Shown here: positions 12,673-21,220 of the stretch, in pieces
How positions within the stretch are numbered: the stretch's first letter is position 1
How the letters are laid out: each line of letters opens with the position of its first letter
NCBI GenBank assembly: GCA_023935145.1
Contig: CM043697.1
Span: 44,722,501-44,786,500 of the forward strand
From: Bretschneidera sinensis
Taxonomy: Eukaryota > Streptophyta > Magnoliopsida > Brassicales > Akaniaceae
Direction of reading: 5' to 3'
Length of the DNA: 64,000 nucleotides
Position numbers and translations under genes: made by a program
Notes under the pieces: model-generated
What the model was told of the DNA's origin: nothing
Database searches by the model: none
The model's input: only the letters and a program-made list of their open reading frames with translations

Positions 12673-13391
12673 TTTAATGGGTCTTGAATTATCAGATTGG
12701 ATTCCACCAATCCCACAGGCAACAGATCCGTTGGGTGACCCATATCCTCAACATGAACAACAGCATAAACCTCCTGATCAGTTTTTTCATGATGATGATC
12801 CATAGTAACAATAGAACTCCCAGTTTCCTGTTGATCAGTTTCTTGATCAGTTTGGGTAAGACAAGGTTTTTTGCAAACTGGCTTATCTTTGGCTTGTGTT
12901 TTACGTTTGCGGTTTCTCGAAGAAGAGGATGATTCATCAACGGTAGCATTGTCTCTGTTTGAGATTCGACAAATCACAAAACCACCGCTTTGGCTTTGTT
13001 GATCATCAGGAAGAGAAATCTCGTGCATAACCCAGTGGCCATTGTTGTTATCTTCGTTCTTGAGTTCGAAAACAAAGTATTTGTTGAACCCTAACTGAGT
13101 TTCGGTGCCATCGTCATTGGTGTGGGTGATGGGGTGAGAAAAGCGACCCACCCACGTTCCCTTGCCAGCAGTCCTTTGGATCATGGATTTACTCTTCTTC
13201 TTTAGCTTTGTGATCACAATAAACTTCTCACGGGACCTAGAAGAGAACATCTTCCATGGCTCCTCCTCCCCGTACACATCAAGCTCTTGTATTGGGTACG
13301 GCAGGAGCTCTCCTTTTGCCTTTCTCTTCAAGTAGTAGAGAATAAGCTCCTTATCTGTGGGCACAAATCTATACCCTACCGGCAACTCCAT
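12642..13391 (-). CDS. NAC-domain transcription factor, truncated copy 1
   Basis: NAC proteins are plant-specific DNA-binding regulators. The ATG at 13389-13391 opens MELPVGYRFVPTDKELILYY (NAC subdomain A). It is followed by the ELDVYGEEEPWKMFSS region (B), GKGTWVGRF (C), FNKYFVFEL (D) and HWVMHEISLP (E), about 140 residues in all. An acidic, Ser- and Gln-rich tail containing a basic RNRKRK patch follows. I chose this start over the in-frame ATG at 13517 because NAC subdomain A normally begins within about 10 residues of the start; the upstream 42 codons look like 5' UTR. Relative to copy 2, an extra TT in GTTGTTTAATG near 12672 shifts the frame after about 237 residues, giving a stop at 12642 and a 249-residue product. 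The DNA-binding domain is intact but the activation tail is lost, so a dominant-negative-like or inert protein is possible. No intron is needed. Confidence 0.75.
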   Translation of the reverse strand: MELPVGYRFVPTDKELILYYLKRKAKGELLPYPIQELDVYGEEEPWKMFSSRSREKFIVITKLKKKSKSMIQRTAGKGTWVGRFSHPITHTNDDGTETQLGFNKYFVFELKNEDNNNGHWVMHEISLPDDQQSQSGGFVICRISNRDNATVDESSSSSRNRKRKTQAKDKPVCKKPCLTQTDQETDQQETGSSIVTMDHHHEKTDQEVYAVVHVEDMGHPTDLLPVGLVESNLIIQDPLNNRLGSIKIH

Positions 13392-13554
13392 TGTTGAAAT
13401 CTCTCTCACTTTTTCTCTATGTTCTGAATTCTTGATCTCTCGCACGAAACGGACGCAAGAACTCTGCTTTTCTCTCTGTTGTGAATTCTGATCTCTCTCT
13501 TGTTTTGACAAGAGCAAGACTTCTTTTTCGATGAAAGCGGAACCGAACCTGACA

Positions 13555-13565
13555 CATATATATAG
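13555..13565 (-). promoter_or_regulatory. Candidate TATA box of NAC copy 1
   Basis: On the minus strand CTATATATATG lies about 165 bp upstream of the chosen NAC start codon. This is a plausible core promoter position with a 5' leader of about 130 bp. The site is conserved at 46253-46263 in copy 2. No transcript evidence is available. Confidence 0.4.
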
Positions 13566-13736
13566 TACAGTACAATAGTATACAAGAGCAAGACTTCTGT
13601 TTCGACGTAGTTATGACGGTAATGTCTAATTTCTTTCTTTTTAATGGCTATTTTCTTTTGAGGGCTCTGTTAAAAAGAAAAGTTAATATAATTATCTAGC
13701 TGGAACCCATTATTAAATAGCCCTAACACTTTCACA

Positions 13737-13835
13737 ATGTTCTCTCCTCTCTTCAGGCCTCACAAACCCAATAGCTCACCACCACTTGAAGCAGAGGCTA
13801 AGTCATTGAACAATGCAATTCTTGGGGTTTTCTAA
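13737..13835 (+). CDS. Small unrecognised ORF downstream of the NAC promoter, copy 1
   Basis: An ATG in a reasonable context opens a 32-residue frame beginning MFSPLFRPHKPNSS and ending at TAA. It lies divergent to NAC, just past its promoter region. The copy 2 equivalent (46435-46557) reads eight codons further because the stop-forming TCTAAAAC is TCTATAAC there. I do not recognise it. It may be a first exon or leader of the decayed gene to its right, or chance. The surrounding 13840-14230 shows nothing else coding. Confidence 0.2.
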   Translation: MFSPLFRPHKPNSSPPLEAEAKSLNNAILGVF

Positions 13836-14231
13836 AACAATTTTGCTCTTTATAATTAATTATGCTATGTTTGGTTCCCCAGAATTTGAAAGAAAAACAG
13901 GAAGAATTGTGTGTGCGAGAATTTTTATGTGTTTAATGTAAATCTTTGTGTATAATTATATGGGTATTGAGTTCATCACTGAGATTGATTTGCTATGAGC
14001 TTGAGTTTAGAAATTTTGGTTATGATTTTTTTTTTTTGAAATTATTTCTCTTTTCTCATGGGTTTGGCCACTTGTTTGGTCCAGAGTGCCCTAAGTAACT
14101 CAAAAGATAGTGACGAATTTGTTATGTTCAGTGTTTTTAACTTCTCATTCATCTTTTAACCACAAACACAAGATAATTCACTTGCTGCTACTGTTATTTG
14201 TAATGTAATGGGATTGAAATTGATATTTCAG

Positions 14232-14566
14232 GTCATTTGTCCAAATCTGTAATACCGAACAGAGGGTATGATGACTTGGTGAACACACAAGATAATTCAT
14301 AGAACTATATGTTCCAACTATTGTGTTATATCATGCAGGATCTTCCTATGTACTGAATCTGCACGATAATCACTCATGCATGTAGAACTCCATGAGTATC
14401 TTATGAGGTTTGTCAATTGGCTGGTGAAACCTTTTGAATATACATAGAATTATGTGTTTTAATTGCTCCTGACAGTATCTTTTGACTCCATTAAAGGCAC
14501 ACAAGTTATGAATTGTGGGCACACAATGTATATGGATTGCTTTTCTGAAATGCTTGAGAAAAAACA
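14232..14566 (+). pseudogene. Remnant of a CHY/RING zinc-finger E3 gene, copy 1
   Basis: Three short exon-like blocks with proper splice borders line up with the CHY zinc-finger/RING family (RZFP34/MIEL1-like). Block 1 follows TTTCAG at 14232 and encodes VICPICNTEQRV if one extra A is skipped. Block 2, 14339-14407, is preceded by TGCAG and reads LHDNHSCM-stop-NSM, matching the family's DNH-x-C-x-ENSM stretch. Block 3, 14476-14566, begins after GACAG and reads FDSIKGTQVMNCGHTMYMDC, the RING Cys-Gly-His core, ending at donor CA|GTAAGC. The N-terminal CHY ligand cluster and the last RING Cys pair are absent. These proteins are E3 ligases; this copy is clearly dead. The assignment rests on motif order and is moderately sure. 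Confidence 0.55.
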
Positions 14567-15454
14567 GTAAGCTCCAAATTAACTTTGCGTTATTTTTGGT
14601 TACTGTAATTTAGTTTTTTTTTCCTGAATGAGTCAAAAGGTTGTACGGATTGAGAAAATTGCATATGATCAAGACAAAGGTTAGTTAATTCATCCTAGCA
14701 GAATTTTGGCAAATTTTCTTGCATATGTGAAGATTAAGTAGATCAAATGTACCCGTAAACTAAACAAGCCTTTCTTTCAATTGATGGATGCAACTTTAAA
14801 TGCCTGCAAAAACTTCAATCCAGGTTCTTGTTTCTGAACCTAATATTCAATCCATTGACAATGTTTTAGATTATTGAGAAGAAAATATATCGAAGTATAC
14901 TTCATTACTTGACAGGAATACATAGAAACTCTTGACCGGCTCCCAAAAGCCAAATTGATGGATTTGTTTGAAAGAAGATACCTGCGCTCTGTCATTGTAA
15001 TTGCCTTCTCCGAATCAATTGCTCAATAATATTTATCTCTATCAAATTTTTTTATTAATATCATTAAAAAAAGTACCATTTGCTTCATAAATAATTTATG
15101 TTCAACTATAACATCTTTCCTTTACATTATTTTTTTCCCTGTTAATCTATGCATTTGTCACCAGATAGGAGTCGGACTGATGGTCTTTCAGCAATTTGGG
15201 GGAATCAATGGAATCTGTTTCTACACCAGCTATATTTTTGAGCAAGCAGGTAAGAGACTTAACAAAAATGCAAAACACCAGGTGAAGCTTTTTGATGTGA
15301 CAGTCACTGGGAAGAAAGAAAACCTCAGAATTTTGACACCTCTAGACTCTTGCATTGTGGATCTGCCAATCAGTTCCAACTAAATTTTCAGTCTTATCTT
15401 TCCCAGCTTTCCTTTTAAGGAAGCGCGTAATCAAATAACTCAAGTATTAGTAGA

Positions 15455-15863
15455 TGTTAAAGTTGATGCATACTTCACGGCATCAGATCTGTAGAACCCC
15501 ATACGAACACGGGGTCCCGTTCCCCGGAGAGCTGGTGGGGTCTAGGGGGCAGTGGCTCCGAAACTTTCAGGCCATGTACATGAATTGGGTCTGGTTTTTT
15601 GCTTGGAGGTTTGAGCTTGGGCCCATGAATAGCCGTAGTTCTGCAGCAGAACGAAAATTCTAATTAGACCCTAATTAGGACGTCTTAAGTTGCTTATAAA
15701 TATACTTTATGTACTGAGCATACATTGTAACAAGAGATTTGTGAGGTTGATAATAAGAAACTTCTGGCAAAACGTAACCCTATTCTAGGGTGAACCTGGG
15801 TAAATCTTATCTTCTTTTTTTTCTGTTTATAATTCGTGTGATTGACAGGTCTCGAATCGTTCA
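15455..15863 (+). repeat. 5' LTR of copia copy 1 (409 bp)
   Basis: Starts TGTTAA and ends TTCA, the usual TG...CA form. It is aligned end to end with the 409-bp 5' LTR of copy 2 at 49199. It includes a conserved GC-rich stretch (GAACACGGGGTCCCG). The flanking 5 bp on the left are GTAGA. Confidence 0.9.
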
Positions 15864-15865
15864 AT

Positions 15866-15877
15866 TGTTATCAGAGC
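15866..15877 (+). other. Primer binding site of copia copy 1
   Basis: TGTTATCAGAGC lies 2 bp after the LTR end. It matches the plant initiator-Met tRNA-complementary site TGGTATCAGAGC at 11 of 12 bases. The single change is shared with copy 2. Confidence 0.75.
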
Positions 15878-15904
15878 CTTGTGTTCGAGGATTAACGATC
15901 AGAG

Positions 15905-18900
15905 ATGTCGATTGGATCACGGATTGAAATCGAGAAGTTCGGAGGGAAGAGCTTCGAGTTATGGAAACTGAAGATGGAGGATCTACTCGTGGATAGGGAT
16001 CTGTGGACTGTGATAGTCGATGAGATACCAAAGAGTACGGCGTCCACGGCAAAGCCGTCGCTGGTGGTGGTTTCGACATCATCTTCAGTGATCATCACAG
16101 AGTGGGAGAAGCTCGATCGGAAGGCACGAAATCTGATTCGGCTGTGCCTGATCGATTCTGTCCTGATAAACATTTCTTGAGAAAAGACTGTGAAAGATCT
16201 CTGGAAGAAGCTGGAAAGCCTTTATCAGAGTAAATCTCTGGTAAACAAACTGTTTCTGCGGACAAAGTTGTACAACCTTCGGATGGCTGAGGACGATTCT
16301 TTCTCTGTTCATCTACATGAGTTCAACAGTTATTATCTATTAGTGTTGATGTGACGGATGACGATAAGGCTATCATGCTGCTCTGTTCACTACTTGGTTC
16401 GTGGGATAACTTGATAGTTGCGATTGGTAGTGGTACGACTGATCTGTCTTTTGAGAATGTCGTGGCAGCTCTATTGTCTAAGGAGATAAGGCGGCAGGGT
16501 ACAGAAAACTCGTCAAAGGAGGCCTTATCTGTGAGAGGGCAAACCCATGATAAAGACTACAGGTGATCTGGTGATAAACCCAAGTTCTGGGGAAGATCGA
16601 AAAGTAGGGATAAATCTGGGTTAAAGTATTGGAAGTATAGGAAACCAGGGCATCTAAAGGAGGAGTGCAGAAGTAAGAGTATAAGCCCTAAAAAGAGAAC
16701 AGGCGAGATATCAGTTTCAGGTAACAGGAACCAGTATGATGATGATGCTAGTGACTTAAAATGGCATCTTGTTTGGCTCAACCAGATCAGAGAGTTTAGA
16801 TAATTGATACGGGAACATCTTTTCACATGACACCTCACATGACTGGTTTCTTGAGTATGAAACCTTTGATGGGGAAATGTTTTATTGGGAGATAACTCTC
16901 CAGTGAAAATTATTGGTCGTGGGAAAGTAAAGTTGAGGATGAATGATGGGACAGTCAAAACACTTCTAGGCGTGATGCATATTCTGGGTCTCAGCAGGAA
17001 CCTAATATCAGTCAGCAAGATGGCAGATGGTGGTGTGAATTTCAGCTGGACAAAAATTCGTGCAAGATGACTCATGGATCATTAGTAATTGCATGAGGTG
17101 TTGAGTATGGTACGTTGTACAAGCTGCTAGAAAATACAATACAAAGTCAGTGCAATGGAGGTTTTATCTCTGAGAAGGCTACTGATGATGAAGTAACGTC
17201 CTCTATGTTGTAGCATCAGAGGCTTGGGTATATCGGTAAAAAGAGACTATCTAATTTATCGTCAAAGCAAATGGTGAAGGGAGTCCCAGATTGCTCCATA
17301 GGATTCGGTTTCTGTGAGCATTGTCTACATGGCAAGCAGAACCGTGTGAGTTTTAAGTCCGCTGCCATAAGGGCAAAGGGTATTCTGGATTTAATACATA
17401 GTGATGTGTTTGGGCCAGTTCCGGTCCAATCTCTTGGAAAATCAAGGTATTATATCTCTTTCATTGATGATTTTTCAAGGTATGCATGGATTTATTTCAT
17501 TAAGAATAAAGCTGAAGCATTTGATAAGTTCCGTGAGTTTAAAGCATTGGTAGAAAATCATATGGAAAGAAAGATAAAGGTACTGAAAACAGATAATGGA
17601 GGAGAATTTTGCTCAAACAAGTTTGAGCAACTCTGTGTGGCAAACAGCATTGCAAGACAAAAAATAACTCCATTTACACCTCAACAGAATGGGGTGGCCG
17701 AGAGACTCAATCGGTCACTCATGGAGAAATCGAGGAGTGTGTTGGGTTGTGTAAGCTTGAAGCTGGAGTTCTGGGCAGAGGCTGTAGCTATGGTATGTTA
17801 TCTGAAGAACAAGTCACCTACATCAACTTTACAGGATCAGACACCGTTTGAGGCATTATTCGGGAAGAAGCCGAGTTTGGCTCATGTTAGAGTGTTTGGG
17901 TGTGATGCTTTTATGCATGTGCCAAAAGAAAAGAGGAACAAACTTAACAACAAATCAGTGAAGTGCATCTTCATTTGTTATAAGGATGGGGTCAAGGGGT
18001 ACAAGTTATGGAATCCAAAAAACAAAAGTATAGTTTACAGCAAAGATGTTGTGTTCAAGGAAACACAAAAGGATGTGGCGGCTGCCCAAGACGTACCGGA
18101 ACAGCCAAAACAGGTTCAGATTGATCTTAGCTCGGGAGATAAAGAGTGGGAGACTACCCCATAGGCTGCACCAGATACTGAGTCAGTTGGGTCTGAACAA
18201 CATATTCATGTTTCTGATGTAGAGGATGAAGATTCAGATGCTGGCTCAAAGGTAGAGACCATGCCTGTCATAAAGAGATCGACACGGGTTAAGAGACCAC
18301 CCATCAAGTATTTCCCTAGTGCTTGCAGTGCATTATATGCTTTAAATATTACTGGTGATGATACTAGCACAGTAAAAGAGGCAAGGACCTCAGAGGATGC
18401 AAATCTGTGGGAGTATGCTATGAAAGAGGAGATGCAAGAACTGGACAAGAATAAAACATTGAGCCTTGTGAAATTACCTAAAGATAGGAAGGCAATTGGG
18501 TGTAAATGGATTTTCAAAAAGAAAACAAATTTAGATGGAATGGTAGAAAAGTACAAGGCACGTCTAGTTGCAAAGGGGTACTCGCAAATAGAGGGAGTTG
18601 ATTATGGTGAGACATTTTCCCCGGTAGCAAAGTTGACATCTATCATATGTGTCTTATCCATGGCAACTGCTTATGATCTAGAGGTTGAACAATTGGATGT
18701 GAAGACAGCTTTCCTTCATGGGGACTTAGAGGAAGAAATTTACATGAAACAGCCTGAAGGTTTTGTGAGCAAATGCAAGGAAGAGTTGGTTTGAAAATTG
18801 AAGAAGTCTTTGTATGGACAAAAGTAGTTACCACGGATGTGATACCAAAAATTTGATACATATGTCATTCAGCTTGGGTTCACTCGCAACTATGCTAACA

Positions 18901-19712
18901 GGAAGATGATTAGTACTGTGAAGACATTGTTGGCAAGGCAGTTTGACTTGAAAGATCTAGGGCCAGCAAACTTTATCTTGGGCATGCAGATAAAGAAGGA
19001 TTGTGAAAATCGAAAACTATGACTAAGTCAGAAGAAGTATATTGAAGAAGTGTTGAAGAAATTCAACATGTCTGACAGCAAGCCGGTAGGGACTCCCATG
19101 CCTTTGGGAACCAAATTATTTGCGAAACAATGTCCGAAGACGGAGGCAAGAGCTGAAGATATGGCGCACGTACCTTATGCTAGTGCGGTTGGAAGCTTGT
19201 TGTACGCCATGGTGTGTACGAGACCAGATATTACCTAAGCAGTGGGAGTATTGAGTAGATATATGTCTAATCCTAGGAAAGAGCATTGGACTGCAGTCAA
19301 GAGAGTACTTAGATATCTCCGTGGCACGTCAGAGTTTGAATTGTGTTATGGAGGTAAGAAAAATCTTGATATTGTAGGATCAGTTGATGTTGATTGGGGA
19401 GGTGAAATTGATGGAAGAAGGTCTACAAGCGAGTATGTGTTCAATCTGTTTGTTGGGGCAGTTAGTTTGATGAGCAAAAGGCAAAGTGTTGTTGCCCTTT
19501 CATCTATAGAAGCAGAGTATATAGCAATAAATCATGCTGGAAATGAAGCGGTTTGGCTTCAAAGGTTATGTACTAAGCTTAGGTTTAAACAAGAAGCAGT
19601 GAAGGTCAAATGTGACAATCAATGTGCTATCTTCTTAGCAAAGAATCATTCATTTCATTCACGGACGAAGTACATTGATATCCAATATCACTTCATCCGA
19701 GAAAAAGATTGA
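15905..19712 (+). pseudogene. Decayed copia gag-pol, copy 1
   Basis: Gag opens at 15905 (MSIGSRIEIEKFGGKSFELW) and stops at 16180. The zinc knuckle near 16620 has lost Cys residues (KYWKYRKPGH). The protease site reads IIDTGTSFHMT with a stop just before it (16800). Integrase spans about 17220-18160 and has HQRLG, CEHCLHGKQ and the catalytic Asp and Glu context (HSDVFGPV, KTDNGGEF, NGVAERLN). RT spans about 18330-19040 and keeps KARLVAKGYSQ and QLDVKTAFLHGDLEEEIY. The sequence then runs from the GFTRNYANRK area straight into KTLLARQFDLKDLG, so the YVDD catalytic loop is absent. RNase H spans about 19240-19700 (SIEAEYIA). Stops at TTG-TAG-CAT, GGTT-TGA and GGACAAAAG-TAG are shared with copy 2. 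It encodes no working polyprotein. Confidence 0.9.
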
Positions 19713-19882
19713 AGAAAATGTAATAATCTTGGAGAAAGTCGATACAGCAGTGAATAACATAGATTTCTTGACTAAGACAGTTAGTCTAGAAAAATTTGAG
19801 TGGTGTGCTACTGAGATGGGCTTGAAGAAACAGAGTTCTGGGAAGTTTTCCTTGTGTGTGAAGCATTTACCAAGTGGGAGAT

Positions 19883-19996
19883 TATTAGAGTTGGTGCATA
19901 CTTCACGAGACCAGATCTGTAGAACCCCGGACGAACACGGGTCCCGTTCCCCGGTGAGCGGGTGGGGGTCTAGGAGGCAGCACCCCTGAAACTTTC
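19883..19996 (+). repeat. Truncated 3' LTR of copia copy 1
   Basis: Begins TATTAGAG after the purine-rich AAGTGGGAGA tract. It matches the first 115 bp of the copy 2 3' LTR and then breaks at GAAACTTTC, continuing directly into transporter intron sequence (ACTAGAGAAAAAA). The missing part corresponds to 53746-54628 in copy 2. Confidence 0.9.
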
Positions 19997-20869
19997 GACT
20001 AGAGAAAAAAATGATATCTAGTTTTCGACTTGTTACCTCTGACACGAATTACTCTTTGAGGTCAGCTATACATAGGATCCTTTTCGGCGGGAATGGGTGC
20101 AATTCCATGGGTAGTGATGTGTGAGGTAATTAAAATTCTCAAGAGATGTCACTCATATCAATGATAATCTAATTTACCATTCTGAAAATAATATTTTCAT
20201 TGCAGATATTCCCAATAAATATTAAAGGTGTAGCTGGAGGCCTGGCAACACTAGTAAACTGGTTTGGTGCATGGGCAGTTTCCTACACTTTCAACTTCCT
20301 TATGAGCTGGAGCTCCTATGGTAAACAGAGTTCAGCTTTTCATTGTTTCATTCCATCATAGTAATCAATGATTCATGCATTAATAATGTAAAACAAGCTA
20401 ATTTGGGCAAAAAAAAATGTTCAATATTGAGAGCTAAGTCATAAGAGGAAGAGATACACGATGGGAACAGAAATCCATTGTCAAAAAGAATTTCAACGGC
20501 CTAATCAGACAGAAAGTGCCTACAAGTTCCAAAAAGATAACTACTTGTCAAAAAGTTTCAAAAAGATAGTATGTACTGCACATAAGATGATCTGAACAAT
20601 TTGTAAAATGATGTGAATTCACTTGTATGATGTCTGACTTTCAGGTACCTTTATTATCTATGCTGCAATCAACTCACTGGCTATATTGTTCGTGGTTTCC
20701 ATAGTACCTGAAACAAAGGGGAAAACACTGGAAGAAATCCAAGCAATCATCAATGGATAGAGAGACAAAAGATAGAATAAAGACTATTCTTTTTTGGATA
20801 TTCTCATGTGAAAAATTGACAACTCCATTATACATGAAGATGGAAAATGGTTGAAAAGAATAATGCCGG

Positions 20870-21190
20870 ATGCTATTCAAAAGACAGAAGCTGAGATTCG
20901 CAATCATACATGTTAGTAGCTATTATTGCAAGGGAAATAAAATTTTATTCTGCTTAGTCTTGTTTTTCATTCAACTATAGAGTGAAAATCATCTTGATCT
21001 CTCGGACTTCCACCACCAGAAGAATTCCCAATGCTGTTCAAAAGACAGAAGCTGAGATTCACAATCATACATGGTAGTAACTATTATTGCAAGGGAAATA
21101 AGATTTTATTCTGCTTAGTCTTGTTCCTCATTCAACTATAGAGTGACAATCATCTTGATCTCTTGGACTTCCACCACCAGAAGTTCAGCA
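20870..21190. repeat. 161-bp tandem duplication between convergent genes, copy 1
   Basis: The stretch containing CAAAAGACAGAAGCTGAGAT occurs at 20876 and again at 21037, a period of 161 bp. It also holds ACTATTATTGCAAGGGAAATAA and CTTGGACTTCCACCACCAGA-like runs. It occupies the 3' ends of the transporter (+) and GH3 (-) genes. The same doubling occurs in copy 2, so it is older than the macro-duplication. Confidence 0.9.
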
Positions 21191-21220
21191 ATTCGCAACC
21201 ACGAGTGATGAGACCCCAAT

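Larger units (their letters stand above)
15455..19996 (+). mobile_element. Ty1/copia LTR retrotransposon, copy 1 (3' truncated)
   Basis: The element lies in the transporter intron in the same orientation as the gene. Domain order is gag, protease, integrase, RT, RNase H, which is diagnostic of copia; integrase and the MHVPKE-type downstream motif resemble the TNT1/Tork group. The left LTR begins TGTTAAAG. The right LTR is cut after 114 bp by a deletion that also removes the right target-site duplication. The insertion site is identical in copy 2, so insertion came before the macro-duplication. It cannot move: many stops, and the RT catalytic segment is missing. Confidence 0.95.
14916..20760 (+). 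pseudogene. ERD6-like monosaccharide transporter pseudogene, copy 1
   Basis: The family is of 12-helix MFS sugar carriers, commonly tonoplast glucose exporters. Surviving exons, all with AG/GT borders, are 14916-14996 (EYIETLDRLPKAKLMDLFER), 15165-15249 ([19 protein letters not shown], the sugar-transporter FQQxxGIN motif of helix 7), 20066-20125 (YIGSFSAGMGAIPWVVM), 20206-20320 ([19 protein letters not shown]) and 20645-20760 (PETKGKTLEEIQ, stop TAG at 20758-20760). A copia element sits in the intron after the helix 7 exon. Relative to copy 2, 1,041 bp is missing near 14812, removing all exons for helices 2-5. Another 883 bp is missing at 19996, removing exons for helices 8-9. The N-terminal exon is absent in both copies. 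Non-functional. Confidence 0.9.

Noticed and set aside
12684..12949. Plus-strand 82-residue and minus-strand 85-residue frames over the NAC tail
   Set aside because: They are other-frame shadows of the NAC coding strand, without independent motifs.
15455..15663. 69-residue ORF beginning at the LTR start
   Set aside because: It lies wholly in the LTR and is not part of gag. Long terminal repeats often hold chance frames.
16557..17075. 172-residue minus-strand open frame inside the copia element
   Set aside because: It is antisense to gag/protease, is broken into pieces in copy 2 and has no domain; a shadow.
19659..20045. 128-residue minus-strand frame across the RNase H end and LTR junction
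   Set aside because: It spans a deletion junction present only in copy 1 and is antisense to coding DNA; accidental.
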